NCBI GenBank assembly: GCA_905202595.1 | Contig: CAJKSP010000004.1 | Span: 18,250 to 82,249, forward strand | DNA from: an uncultured Sutterella sp. | GTDB taxonomy: Bacteria; Pseudomonadota; Gammaproteobacteria; Burkholderiales; Burkholderiaceae_F | Length of the DNA stretch: 64,000 nucleotides | Direction: 5' to 3' | Part shown: piece after piece, positions 1-7,420 of the stretch | Position numbering within the stretch: the first letter of the stretch is position 1 | Layout of the letters: each line of letters opens with the position of its first letter | The notes under the pieces: model-generated | Databases searched by the model: none | What the model was told of the DNA's origin: nothing | The model's input: the letters and a program-made list of their open reading frames with translations, nothing else | Position numbers and translations under genes: made by a program

Positions 1-329
1 TGCCAACTGACGACCGCGAAGAGCGCGAGTCCATCTTTGCCGAAGTGGCGGAAAAGCTGAGCGCCGCGCGCGTGCAGATGATCGGCAAGCTTCTGGTCTT
101 CTGGCGCCCGAACGACGAGGATGAAAAGAGCGCCGCGGACCGCGTGCTGGAAGCCGCCGCAGCCGCCGGCCATCCTCACGAAGAAAAGAAGCCCGCTGCG
201 CCTGCCAAGCCCAAGAAGATTGCTTCCAAAAAGCCGGGCGACAAAAAGAAGAAGGCAGAGCCGGCACCGCGCCGCCGCCGCATCAAGCGCACGCATCGCA
301 CGACGAAAAAGGCTGCGCTCTCCTCCTAG
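1..329 (+). CDS. yhbY: YhbY-family CRM-domain RNA-binding protein (3' part, with long basic tail)
   Basis: The gene begins before the window; the reading frame starts at base 3 and shows 108 residues before TAG. The segment VQMIGKLLVFWRP matches the last strand of the CRM domain of YhbY, a protein that binds pre-50S ribosomal particles and assists assembly. It is preceded by an acidic TDDREERESI stretch, as in YhbY. E. coli YhbY stops shortly after this motif, whereas here about 65 further residues follow, rich in Lys, Arg, Ala and Pro, a probable disordered RNA-contacting tail. The gene is convergent with greA, and yhbY next to greA is a common proteobacterial arrangement, which supports the call. 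Confidence 0.85.
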   Translation, partial: PTDDREERESIFAEVAEKLSAARVQMIGKLLVFWRPNDEDEKSAADRVLEAAAAAGHPHEEKKPAAPAKPKKIASKKPGDKKKKAEPAPRRRRIKRTHRTTKKAALSS

Positions 330-412
330 CGCGCCTTGCCGAAGAGGCTTCAGGGCCCGCTTTCGACAGCGATGCCTTCGCCTCATCCAGCCTCAGCGGC
401 CGTCTGAAGCCG

Positions 413-455
413 CAAAAGCCCGGGTCGACTTTCGCCGCACTCCGGGCTTTTTCTT
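413..455. terminator. Bidirectional terminator between yhbY and greA
   Basis: A 10-bp stem (AAAAGCCCGG at 414-423 with CCGGGCTTTT at 442-451) carries T-rich flanks on both strands. It lies between two convergent genes and can end both transcripts. Confidence 0.8.
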
Positions 456-509
456 GAATGGCGCCGGCATAGCAGAAAGCGTATCTGCCGGAGCAGCCTT
501 CAGGCTCGC

Positions 510-989
510 TTATTTGTATTCGACTGATTCGATTTCGAACGACACCAAGCCCTTCGGCGCCATGTACTGAACCGTATCGCCTTCGTACTTGCCGATGAGC
601 GCGCGGGCAATCGGGCTGGAAACGCTAATCAGGTTGCGCTTGATGTCAGCTTCATCATCGCCCACGATCTGGTAGGTGACGGAAGTGTCGTCGTCTTCGT
701 CGTAGAGCGTGACCGTTGCGCCGAAAACGATGCGGTCGCCCGCGTTGAGCGTCTTCGGATCAATAACCTGCAGAGCGGGAATCTTGCCCTCGAGCTCGGC
801 GATGCGGCCTTCGATGTGACCCTGCTCCTCGCGCGCCGCATCGTACTCGGCGTTCTCCGAGAGGTCGCCCTTTTCGCGCGCCTCAGCAATAGCAGCCACA
901 ACGGCCGGTCGCGCGGTCTTCTTGAGGTACTCGAGCTCGGCCTTGAGCTTGGCTGCGCCCGTGGAAGTGATAGGAATGCGGTTGAGCAT
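510..989 (-). CDS. greA: Transcription elongation factor GreA
   Basis: GreA (159 aa) enters the RNA polymerase secondary channel and stimulates cleavage of backtracked RNA, rescuing stalled complexes. The N-terminal coiled coil carries GDLSENAEY, with the catalytic acidic pair at Asp42 and Glu45 (Asp41 and Glu44 in E. coli). The C-terminal FKBP-like domain ends in LVSFEIESVEYK. Length and both domains are typical. A terminator-like hairpin lies upstream at about 1052-1086, so greA has its own promoter separate from gmhA. It is not followed by carB, as in some relatives, but by convergent yhbY. Confidence 0.97.
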   Translation of the reverse strand: MLNRIPITSTGAAKLKAELEYLKKTARPAVVAAIAEAREKGDLSENAEYDAAREEQGHIEGRIAELEGKIPALQVIDPKTLNAGDRIVFGATVTLYDEDDDTSVTYQIVGDDEADIKRNLISVSSPIARALIGKYEGDTVQYMAPKGLVSFEIESVEYK

Positions 990-1051
990 GTTGTTTTGAG
1001 AACCTGGAGCAACAAGCGGCCCGACCGCGCACGAAGCGTCAGCCGGGCTGA

Positions 1052-1086
1052 TGGAAAAACGGACGGCTTCAAAAGAAACCGTCCGC
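1052..1086 (-). terminator. Terminator downstream of gmhA
   Basis: On the minus strand a 7-bp CGGACGG/CCGTCCG stem (1060-1066 with 1079-1085) is followed by a run of five T. It lies 70 bases after the gmhA stop and upstream of greA, so it separates the two leftward genes. Confidence 0.7.
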
Positions 1087-1158
1087 TGTAGGCATGAATG
1101 TCGGGCGCTAGTTTAGCAAATGCTGCGCGGCTGAGGCGCTCATTCGCGCCCTGCACTT

Positions 1159-1752
1159 TCACGCGGCGTAATTCTCCGGGTCGAGTCGGCGTTCGATGAG
1201 CTCAATCATGATGTGAATGCATTTGATGTGAAGCTCCTGCACGCGATCCGCCCACTCGCCGCCCGGCGTAATGATCGTCTTGTCGCAGATCGCCTCGAGG
1301 CGCGTGCCGGTCCTGCCGGTCAGCCCCACCACCTTCATGCCGAGTCGCTTGGCTGCCTCGGCGGCCAGCACCACGTTGCGGCTGGTGCCTGAAGTGGAAA
1401 TGGCGAGCAGCACGTCGCCCGGCCGGCCCTGCCCTTCGATGTAGCGGGAGAAGACCTGCTCGTAGCCGAAGTCATTCGCTACGCAAGCCAGATGGGCTGC
1501 ATCGGCAATCGCCGTCGCCGCATAGGGACGGCGGTCTCGCCGGAAGCGGCCCGTCATTTCTTCGGCAAAGTGCATGGCATCGCAGAGGCTGCCGCCGTTG
1601 CCGCAGGAGAAAATGCGCCCGCCCGCCGCGATGGCATCGGCCATGAGGCCCGCTGCTTCATCAATGCACTCGAGCATCCGCTCGTCGGCTATCAGGTGCT
1701 CGAGCGCATCGCGAGCTTCGCAAAGCGCCGCTCGGACATGTTCCTTGCTCAT
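1159..1752 (-). CDS. gmhA: Phosphoheptose isomerase (SIS domain)
   Basis: This 197-aa SIS-domain protein converts sedoheptulose 7-phosphate to D-glycero-heptose 7-phosphate, the first step of the ADP-heptose pathway for LPS inner core. It matches E. coli GmhA closely along its length: SCGNGGS at 49-55, DAMHFAEE with His61 and Glu65, ISTSGTS for phosphate binding, and QELHIKCIH near the C terminus (His175, His180). The full HxxxE pair distinguishes it from DiaA-type paralogues, although some betaproteobacteria annotate a related gene near yraN as a DnaA-binding protein. It lies 42 bases downstream of recR on the same strand and may be read through from it. Confidence 0.85.
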   Translation of the reverse strand: MSKEHVRAALCEARDALEHLIADERMLECIDEAAGLMADAIAAGGRIFSCGNGGSLCDAMHFAEEMTGRFRRDRRPYAATAIADAAHLACVANDFGYEQVFSRYIEGQGRPGDVLLAISTSGTSRNVVLAAEAAKRLGMKVVGLTGRTGTRLEAICDKTIITPGGEWADRVQELHIKCIHIMIELIERRLDPENYAA

Positions 1753-1794
1753 ATTTTCAGTCCTTTCGTCTTCTGACGAGTGATCCAGCTTCTC

Positions 1795-2415
1795 TCAGAC
1801 GCCGCGCCGCGAATAAACTGCGCCGGCAAGCGTCGAGAGATCCGTGTATTCAATTTCAAGGCCCGTCGGCAGTCCGCGCGCAAGCCGAGTGATGCGAAGA
1901 TCAGGCCAGCGCTTCTTCACGGCCCCGATGAGATAGTAGGCGGTTGCATCGCCCTCTGGCGTGTAGGACGTCGCCACGACAACTTCTCGAAGCGTTTTTT
2001 CCTCCACGCCATGAGCAATGCGCTCCAGCAGGTCGGTCATGCCGATTTCCTCGGGGCCGATGCCGTCAATCGGGCTCAAGCGGCCGGAAAGCACGAAGTA
2101 GAGTCCCGGCCAGGCGAGCGACGCATCAAGCGCCATTTCGTCTGCAGCGCTTTCAACGACGCAAAGAAGCCCCTTGTCGCGGTTCGGATCCGAGCAAATC
2201 GGACACAGCTCCCCCTCGCAGAATGCATGGCAGGCTCGACAGCGCCGCACGTTCGCATCCACATCGGCGAGCGCCTTTTCAAGCGCCTTGAGCGCATGCT
2301 TGTCGCCTTGCAGGAGGAAGAAGGCTGCGCGCTGCGCGCTGCGCGGACCAAGGCCGGGCAGCGCCTGCAGGGCATCGACGAGCGCGCCCAGCGACGGTGA
2401 GAGCTGCGCCGTCAT
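1795..2415 (-). CDS. recR: Recombination mediator RecR
   Basis: RecR (206 aa) acts with RecO, and in part RecF, to load RecA on SSB-coated DNA. The N-terminal helix-hairpin-helix LPGLGPRSAQR is followed by a zinc finger with Cys59-x2-Cys62-x8-Cys71-x2-Cys74, matching E. coli spacing. The Toprim domain begins at VVESAADEM and contains the conserved ARGLPTGLEIEY near the end. Its start codon overlaps the modD stop by 4 bases, so the two are translationally coupled. In most relatives recR directly follows ybaB; here modD and a terminator separate them. Confidence 0.97.
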   Translation of the reverse strand: MTAQLSPSLGALVDALQALPGLGPRSAQRAAFFLLQGDKHALKALEKALADVDANVRRCRACHAFCEGELCPICSDPNRDKGLLCVVESAADEMALDASLAWPGLYFVLSGRLSPIDGIGPEEIGMTDLLERIAHGVEEKTLREVVVATSYTPEGDATAYYLIGAVKKRWPDLRITRLARGLPTGLEIEYTDLSTLAGAVYSRRGV

Positions 2416-3257
2416 GTGCGGTCTCCGCAGGCAAAGCGCATTTTGATGTCAAAGGGCCTGCCGAAGTAGGGCCAGCTCGTCACCAGCACATCCGCGCCGG
2501 CCCTAGCATAGGCTGCCGCATTCTCCGCCGTGACGCCGCCTGCAGCGTTGACGATAAGCGCAGGATTCGCCGTCTTGGCTTCGCGGACAAAGCGCTCCAG
2601 CTGCTCCGGCTCAAAGCGCTCGCACTGAATGATGTGAATGCCTAGCTGCACAAAATGCAGGGCCTCTTCGGGCGAATCTGCTTCCACAGCCACTTTGCGT
2701 TCCGGCGCCGATGCAATAAGACGCCGGATGGCCTCATCAGAATCGCTGCAGAAAACGCGGTGCTGATCGAAGACGAGAATCGAATCCGACAGGCCGAAGC
2801 GGTGGATGATGCCGCCGCCAGCCAGCGCACCCGCATAGGAGATCAGCTTGGCGCCGGGAAAATGCTTTCGCGTCAGAGCAACCTGAACAGCAGAATTCTC
2901 TGCGCGCGCGGCCGCCGTCATAGCGGCTGTGCGGTTGGCAATGCCCGACGCGTACTCCATCACATTCTGTGCAGTCTTGTAGACTGCGTGGAGCGCCTCG
3001 GCGGATCCCTCGGCCTCCAAGGCCGGCTCGCCGGCCGCGAGCGCCGCGCCGTCCTCGGCCAGAATCTTCGTGCGGACGCCGCGCAATTCAAAGAGCTGCG
3101 CCGCAATGCCGATGCCTGCCACAATTCCTTCCGCCTTGGGCGCAGCAATGACGCGGCCTATGCGCCGGCCAATGCCAAGCCCCTCGGTGGTGAGATCCTC
3201 ATAAGGGCAGTCGTCCGAGAGGAGCGACTCCAAAAACGATAGCGGCGCGTGAAGCAT
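2412..3257 (-). CDS. modD: ModD-type quinolinate phosphoribosyltransferase homologue
   Basis: The 281-aa protein belongs to the nicotinate-nucleotide pyrophosphorylase (NadC) fold. Its features fit the ModD branch: DLTTEGLGIG near the N terminus, QNVMEYASGIANRT, TRKHFPGAK, the run AGGGIIHRFGLSDSILVF and VAVEADSPEEAL. ModD genes usually sit in molybdate transport operons, but the biochemical role is not established. Here the gene lies between ybaB and recR, about 50 kb from modABC/modE. It overlaps recR by 4 bases, and a terminator upstream at about 3320-3373 isolates it from ybaB, so modD is the first gene of a modD-recR unit. A function in NAD synthesis as a true NadC cannot be excluded. Confidence 0.8.
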   Translation of the reverse strand: MLHAPLSFLESLLSDDCPYEDLTTEGLGIGRRIGRVIAAPKAEGIVAGIGIAAQLFELRGVRTKILAEDGAALAAGEPALEAEGSAEALHAVYKTAQNVMEYASGIANRTAAMTAAARAENSAVQVALTRKHFPGAKLISYAGALAGGGIIHRFGLSDSILVFDQHRVFCSDSDEAIRRLIASAPERKVAVEADSPEEALHFVQLGIHIIQCERFEPEQLERFVREAKTANPALIVNAAGGVTAENAAAYARAGADVLVTSWPYFGRPFDIKMRFACGDRT

Positions 3258-3319
3258 GGCCGCCTCCTCGTGTTCAATGCGCCTGACTCGCGCTCAGCAG
3301 ATACGCTGCAGGCCGTTCT

Positions 3320-3373
3320 AAAACAAAAGCCCCGCCGCCGCTGCGCTGAGGCGGCGGAACAGACGGGGCTTTA
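3320..3373 (-). terminator. Terminator downstream of ybaB
   Basis: A GC-rich nested hairpin has its outer stem AAAGCCCCG at 3326-3334 pairing with CGGGGCTTT at 3364-3372, plus an internal CCGCCG/CGGCGG stem. On the minus strand it is followed by TTTTGTTTT. It lies after ybaB and before modD, splitting the usual ybaB-recR operon. Confidence 0.75.
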
Positions 3374-3416
3374 CGGATGTTGCAGTCGACGACAGACCAA
3401 CCGCAGCTTCAGAGCA

Positions 3417-3749
3417 TCAGAACGGGAACTTCATGCCCGGAGGCAGAGGCACAGCATGGCGCATCGCCGCTTCGCTTTCCGCAGAGATCTTCGTCACGCA
3501 GTCATTCACAGCAAGAACGACCAGATCCTCGAGCATCTCCACATCCTCAGGATCAACCGCTTTCGGATCGATCGAGACGCGGATGCATTCGTGCTTGCCG
3601 TTCATCACGACCTTCACAGCGCCGCTGCCGGCCGTGCCTTCAAATTCGGTCTTGGCGATTTCTTCCTGCACCTTGGCAAGCTTCGCCTGCATCTTCTGGG
3701 CCTGAGCCATCAATCCGCCCATGCCGCCCATGCCACCCATGCCGCGCAT
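3417..3749 (-). CDS. ybaB: YbaB/EbfC-family nucleoid-associated protein
   Basis: This 110-aa protein belongs to the YbaB family of small dimeric DNA-binding proteins, usually encoded between dnaX and recR. It starts with a Met-Gly-rich repeat (MRGMGGMGGMGG), followed by MAQAQKMQAKLAKVQEEI, the central strand region with VKVVMNGKHE and a terminal LPPGMKFPF. The same frame is open further upstream, but the ATG at 3749 is preceded by AGAGGT at good spacing and the homology begins here. It follows the tau-frame stop of dnaX by about 100 bases. Confidence 0.95.
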   Translation of the reverse strand: MRGMGGMGGMGGLMAQAQKMQAKLAKVQEEIAKTEFEGTAGSGAVKVVMNGKHECIRVSIDPKAVDPEDVEMLEDLVVLAVNDCVTKISAESEAAMRHAVPLPPGMKFPF

Positions 3750-3852
3750 AAGTACCTCTAAGGAGAAGGCTCCCGCACGGCGTGCAGAAGCCGGTTGAAA
3801 GCGCCTGTGCGCAAAGCGCCCAGACGAATAATAATGCGGTCCAAAAAAGCGC

Positions 3853-4344
3853 TCAGCTCTTGCCGCCCGCAATCGGCTTGACTGATGCTTCATCGATCGT
3901 TCCGCCGAAGATCTTGACGACCTCCTGCACATACGGATCGTTCTTGAAGCGCTCGACGAGTGCGGCATGCGCCGCCTGCCTTTCGCGCCGCTGCGCATCG
4001 GCAAGCGTCGAACCGAGCTCGAGATCGCCCACCTCAAAGTCGACGCGGAACGGCCGCCCGAGATAGGCGCTCAGCTTGTCGGAAAGCAGGCGCCGATTTG
4101 ACTCCGTCGCCAGCGCCTGAACGCTGAGCCGCAATTGTACGCGGTTTTCCTCGAGCGCCATCACCTGCGACTGCGTTGCCAACATGCGCACAGGGCCTTT
4201 GAGCTTCGCTCCCTCAATGATGTCCCGCCAGCTGAGGGGCCGAGCAGAGGGGTAGTTCTGGAAGTCGTCCAGCACCTCCTCGCCGGGCCCGGGAGCGATC
4301 TCAGCCGGCGGCTCGCTCTCCCCAAGGTGCTCCGTCCGAACCGC
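3853..4344 (-). CDS. dnaX: DnaX tau-specific C-terminal region in a shifted frame
   Basis: This open frame (stop to stop) encodes the tau-specific C-terminal part of DNA polymerase III subunit tau, the part that binds the alpha subunit. It has NYPSARPLSW, the strand LRLSVQALATES, and a C terminus ending ASVKPIAGGKS. It has no start of its own: the frame opens after a TGA at 4345-4347 and overlaps the end of the upstream dnaX frame by about 40 bases. Joining needs a +1 (or -2) shift between 4344 and 4303. It could be reached by programmed frameshifting, or the split may be a real or sequencing indel. Confidence 0.8.
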   Translation of the reverse strand, partial: AVRTEHLGESEPPAEIAPGPGEEVLDDFQNYPSARPLSWRDIIEGAKLKGPVRMLATQSQVMALEENRVQLRLSVQALATESNRRLLSDKLSAYLGRPFRVDFEVGDLELGSTLADAQRRERQAAHAALVERFKNDPYVQEVVKIFGGTIDEASVKPIAGGKS

Positions 4345-5593
4345 TCATCCAAGGAGGCGGCTCCTGACCGGCAGCCGCAGGAGCAGACGTCTCTGCGGGA
4401 GCAGGCGCAGGTGCAGGTGCCGGGGCCTCAGCCTTGACGTCCGGTTTTCGCGCACCGCCGTCTCGAGCCGGAACAGACACGCCGCGAAGGCCGGCCGGCT
4501 TGAAGGCGAGCATCCGCAGCAGCGTCATTGTGAAGCCCGCATATTCATCGGGAGCCAGATTCAGATCGTTGCGGCCCTGAAGCGCAATTTGGTAATAGAG
4601 CTGCACTTCCTCGGGACTCATGGCTGCGGCAAGCGACGCCATGTCCGCATAAGCCGGATCGTCCGACGCTACCGCAGCAGGCACGCGCTGCAGAAGCGCA
4701 ATCTTATGCAGCATGCCCGCGAGATCGCGAAGCGCCTGCGCAAAAGAGAGGCTCTCTCCCTGCATCTCGTCGGCGGCTGCCATCATGCGAGCTGCATCGC
4801 CCGCAACGAGCGCCTGAAGAATACCGGCGATCACATTTTCGCCGCTCATGCCGAGCATGCGGCGGACGCTCTCGCCCGTAACGCGGCCTCCCGAAAAGGC
4901 AATGGCCTGATCGAGAAGTGAAAGCGCATCGCGCATCGAACCGCGAGCGCCCTGCGCGATGAGGCGCAGCCCCTGCGGCTCCGAGGGAATCTTCTCAACT
5001 TCGAGAATGTGCTCGAGATGCCCCACAATGCCCTGCGGGGTCATGTTGCGCAGATTGAACTGCAGGCAGCGCGAAAGCACCGTCACCGGAACCTTCTGCG
5101 GATCCGTCGTCGCGAGAATGAACTTCACATACTCCGGAGGCTCCTCGAGCGTCTTGAGCATCGCATTGAAGGCCGTGTTCGAGAGCATGTGCACTTCGTC
5201 GATCATGTAGACCTTGTAGCGGCCCACCGTCGGCGCATACATTGCGCGCTCGAGCAATGCCGTCATGTCCTCGACGGAGCGGTTCGACGCCGCATCCATT
5301 TCAATGTAGTCGACGAAGTTCCCTTCGTCGATCGCGCGGCACGCATCGCACACACCGCAGGGATGCGCCGTCACATCGCCTTTGCCGTCAGGTCCGCGGC
5401 AGTTGAGCGCCTTGGCGAAGATGCGAGAAATCGTGGTCTTGCCTACGCCGCGCGTGCCGGTGAAAAGATACGCGTGATGCAGGCGCTTCTCGGTGAGTGC
5501 GCGGGTGAGCGCCGTTACGACGTGATCCTGTCCGATGATGGACTCGAAGTCGTGCGGACGCCACTTGCGGGCGAGAACCTGGTAGCTGCTCAT
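4301..5593 (-). CDS. dnaX: DNA polymerase III clamp-loader subunit gamma/tau, gamma-length frame
   Basis: DnaX is the ATPase of the sliding-clamp loader. The 430-aa frame has Walker A GTRGVGKT at 46-53, a four-Cys zinc site (Cys65, 79, 82, 85), Walker B IDEVHML, the SRC motif in LSRCLQF, and domain III through LLRMLAFKP. It then enters a Pro-Ala linker (repeated AP) and stops at TGA 4303-4301, about where E. coli gamma ends. The start at 5593 (MSSYQVLARKWRP) fits homologues; a TTG four codons earlier is possible. The tau-specific C terminus continues in another frame directly downstream (3853-4344). A -1 shift as in E. coli would lead into an unrelated frame. Confidence 0.93.
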   Translation of the reverse strand: MSSYQVLARKWRPHDFESIIGQDHVVTALTRALTEKRLHHAYLFTGTRGVGKTTISRIFAKALNCRGPDGKGDVTAHPCGVCDACRAIDEGNFVDYIEMDAASNRSVEDMTALLERAMYAPTVGRYKVYMIDEVHMLSNTAFNAMLKTLEEPPEYVKFILATTDPQKVPVTVLSRCLQFNLRNMTPQGIVGHLEHILEVEKIPSEPQGLRLIAQGARGSMRDALSLLDQAIAFSGGRVTGESVRRMLGMSGENVIAGILQALVAGDAARMMAAADEMQGESLSFAQALRDLAGMLHKIALLQRVPAAVASDDPAYADMASLAAAMSPEEVQLYYQIALQGRNDLNLAPDEYAGFTMTLLRMLAFKPAGLRGVSVPARDGGARKPDVKAEAPAPAPAPAPAETSAPAAAGQEPPPWMSGSDGAPWGERAAG

Positions 5594-5707
5594 GAGGAAC
5601 TGCAAAAGTGATGGAAGGCGGCCGGCAGCGCATGCCGCCGGCTGAAGCTCCTTATTTTAAGGAAGCAGAACAGGTCCTCAACGGGCGGGCCCGCATTGCT
5701 CGAATGC

Positions 5708-6373
5708 CTAGCTCAGAAGCGCATCGCGGAACACCATCGCGCTCAACAAGAAGAAGAGCACGGCGCCCGTGCGGTAAATGCCGCGCACAGCCCGCTCATT
5801 CTTAAGAAGCCCGCGAAACTTCATGGTGAGGAGGCTGTAGCCCGTATGGACCAGAAAGACGAGCGCCCAATAGGTGAGCGCGAGCACGCTGTACTGCAGC
5901 GCATAGCTCAGCTTCGGATCGATGAACTGCGGAAAGAGCGAGACGAAGAACATGATGAGCACGGGGTTCGTCATCTGCAGCATGATCCCTTCCGCAAAGA
6001 AGGCAAACTGCCGAATTTCAGGCGCTTTGTCGCATGATGATGCGCCGGCGCTGCGCTGCGCAGCAGCGTCTGCAAGGCTGAACACAGATGGCTTGGCGCG
6101 CCAGGACTTGATGCCGAGCCAAATGAGATAGCAGGCGCCGACAAGGCGCAGCGCCGCATAGGCCTGCGGCGAATGTGAGAGGAGCAGGCCGAGTCCCGTG
6201 CCGGAAATGGCCGCCATAACGAGCGTTCCGCCCGACGTCCCGCAGATGGTCCAGAAGGCGCCCTTGTAGCCGCACTGCATCGTCTTCATGATCGACATCA
6301 GCACGCCGGGACCTGGAGACACAATCGTCACGAAGGCCGTAACGAGAAAAAGCAGATAAAGGGACCCGTTCAC
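5708..6373 (-). CDS. LysE/RhtB-family amino acid exporter
   Basis: A 221-aa inner membrane protein of the LysE/RhtB translocator family, which exports amino acids or related small molecules. It shows the family signature SPGPGVLM near the N terminus, GTSGGTLVM, ACYLIWLGIKSW and TNPVLIMFFVSLFPQF, and about six hydrophobic segments. The GTG start at 6373 has GGAG seven bases upstream. Earlier in-frame starts would run into the SRP RNA gene and are unlikely. The substrate cannot be told from sequence. It lies between ffs and dnaX, all leftward. Confidence 0.85.
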   Translation of the reverse strand: MNGSLYLLFLVTAFVTIVSPGPGVLMSIMKTMQCGYKGAFWTICGTSGGTLVMAAISGTGLGLLLSHSPQAYAALRLVGACYLIWLGIKSWRAKPSVFSLADAAAQRSAGASSCDKAPEIRQFAFFAEGIMLQMTNPVLIMFFVSLFPQFIDPKLSYALQYSVLALTYWALVFLVHTGYSLLTMKFRGLLKNERAVRGIYRTGAVLFFLLSAMVFRDALLS

Positions 6374-6436
6374 TGGGATGCTCCGGTGAGGAGCCTGGCC
6401 CACGCCGGTCAGGCATTTTTTGCAGACGCAAAAATG

Positions 6437-6531
6437 GCGAGCCTTATCCTCGGCACTGCTCACGCATCAGTATGGCTGCTTCGTTCCCGACCTGACCAGG
6501 TTTCTGAGTAGAGCATGCGAGGGGACCCGCC
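6437..6531 (-). ncRNA. ffs: Signal recognition particle RNA, small bacterial (4.5S) type
   Basis: The minus strand shows the conserved SRP core: ACCTGGTCAGG, then the tetraloop region GGGAACGAAGCAGCC, close to the E. coli 4.5S sequence. Flanks pair to form the long hairpin (CCTCG with CGAGG, and GGCG with CGCC at the ends). The RNA binds Ffh and targets membrane proteins. The ends are inferred from pairing. A promoter lies just upstream (6540-6568) and a short T run follows the 3' end. ffs near dnaX is a common placement. Confidence 0.9.
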
Positions 6532-6539
6532 GAAGCCGA

Positions 6540-6568
6540 ATTCTATGAGAAGCGGCTCATTTTTGCAA
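6540..6568 (-). promoter_or_regulatory. Sigma-70 promoter of ffs
   Basis: On the minus strand TTGCAA (6568-6563) and TAGAAT (6545-6540) are separated by exactly 17 bases. The predicted start falls near 6533, matching the pairing-defined 5' end of the SRP RNA. Confidence 0.75.
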
Positions 6569-6962
6569 AAGGTTGCGATTCCGAAGCACTCAAGTCGGCA
6601 TCAAAGCCTCCTTCAAGCGTGATCTATGGCTCGGCGGGTGCTAGTATTGGCCCCATCTGTTGCGCCCCGCTCCGCCGCTTTCGCGGCGACTCTTTCTATC
6701 GAGCGCGGCTGCGCCTAGCCTCTTTTTTCAGGATGCAGCGGCATCGCTGCGCTTCGGCTTTGCTGAAGCCAGGCATCAGTCCGAATCCTGACTTGGCCGA
6801 ATCGCATGGATTCGGTCGACATCGCTTTTTTGATTTTCCAATTCAACGCCGCCGCGCGCATCTACGCGCCGCAGAGCCGCGCCCCGGAGTGGGAAGACGG
6901 CCCTGGCGCGGAATCTGCGCACTTTGTTGTTTAGGCGGCTCACCTTATGCAAGGAGCCTTTC
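6569..6962. other. Intergenic region between ffs and trxA
   Basis: These 394 bases separate the divergent ffs and trxA genes. No conserved coding frame is seen. The right part must hold the trxA promoter and leader. A GC-rich stretch with short inverted repeats (CCGCTTTCGCGG near 6672, and GCAGCGGCATCGCTGC near 6735) could form leader hairpins, but no known riboswitch is recognised. AAGGAG at about 6950-6955 is the trxA ribosome binding site. Confidence 0.5.
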
Positions 6963-7283
6963 ATGAGCGACATCCTTCACATCACCGACGCTGACTTCGA
7001 CCAGACCGTCAATTCCGACAAGACCGTCTTCGTCGACTTCTGGGCCACCTGGTGCGGCCCCTGCCGCATGCTTGCACCGCGCCTTGAAGAAGCCGCCAAG
7101 CTCTACGACGGCCGCGCCATCATTGCCAAGTACGACGTTGATCAGTCGAGCGGCAAGGCCCAGGAATTCGGCATTCAGGGCATTCCCACCATCATCGCCT
7201 TCAAGAACGGCGAAGCGGTTGACCAGCGCACCGGCGCCTGCGATCAGGCGACGCTCAACGCCTTCATCGAACGCAACCTCTAA
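6963..7283 (+). CDS. trxA: Thioredoxin
   Basis: Thioredoxin 1 (106 aa) reduces protein disulfides in the cytoplasm with thioredoxin reductase. It has the active site WCGPC (Cys31, Cys34), the preceding VFVDFWATW strand, the cis-proline motif GIPTIIAF and a C-terminal helix ending FIERNL. The ATG at 6963 has AAGGAG eight bases upstream. As in many proteobacteria, it is followed by rho, with a perfect 10-bp hairpin between them. Confidence 0.97.
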   Translation: MSDILHITDADFDQTVNSDKTVFVDFWATWCGPCRMLAPRLEEAAKLYDGRAIIAKYDVDQSSGKAQEFGIQGIPTIIAFKNGEAVDQRTGACDQATLNAFIERNL

Positions 7284-7292
7284 CAGCCTGAC

Positions 7293-7332
7293 GGCGCAGG
7301 CCCAGCCCCGCATGGGCAAGCTGGCCTGCGCC
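7293..7332 (+). promoter_or_regulatory. Hairpin between trxA and rho
   Basis: A perfect 10-bp stem GGCGCAGGCC (7293-7302) and GGCCTGCGCC (7323-7332) starts ten bases after the trxA stop. No T run follows, so it is not a standard terminator. It may stabilise the trxA message or belong to the rho leader, which is commonly autoregulated. Confidence 0.45.
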
Positions 7333-7420
7333 AGTCCCCTGGCGCTTCGTCCGCGCGCTCCCTTCCCAAAATAATTGAAGAGCGGCCCCGAGCCTCCGTC
7401 GAGAGCCGCTCCACTCCACC

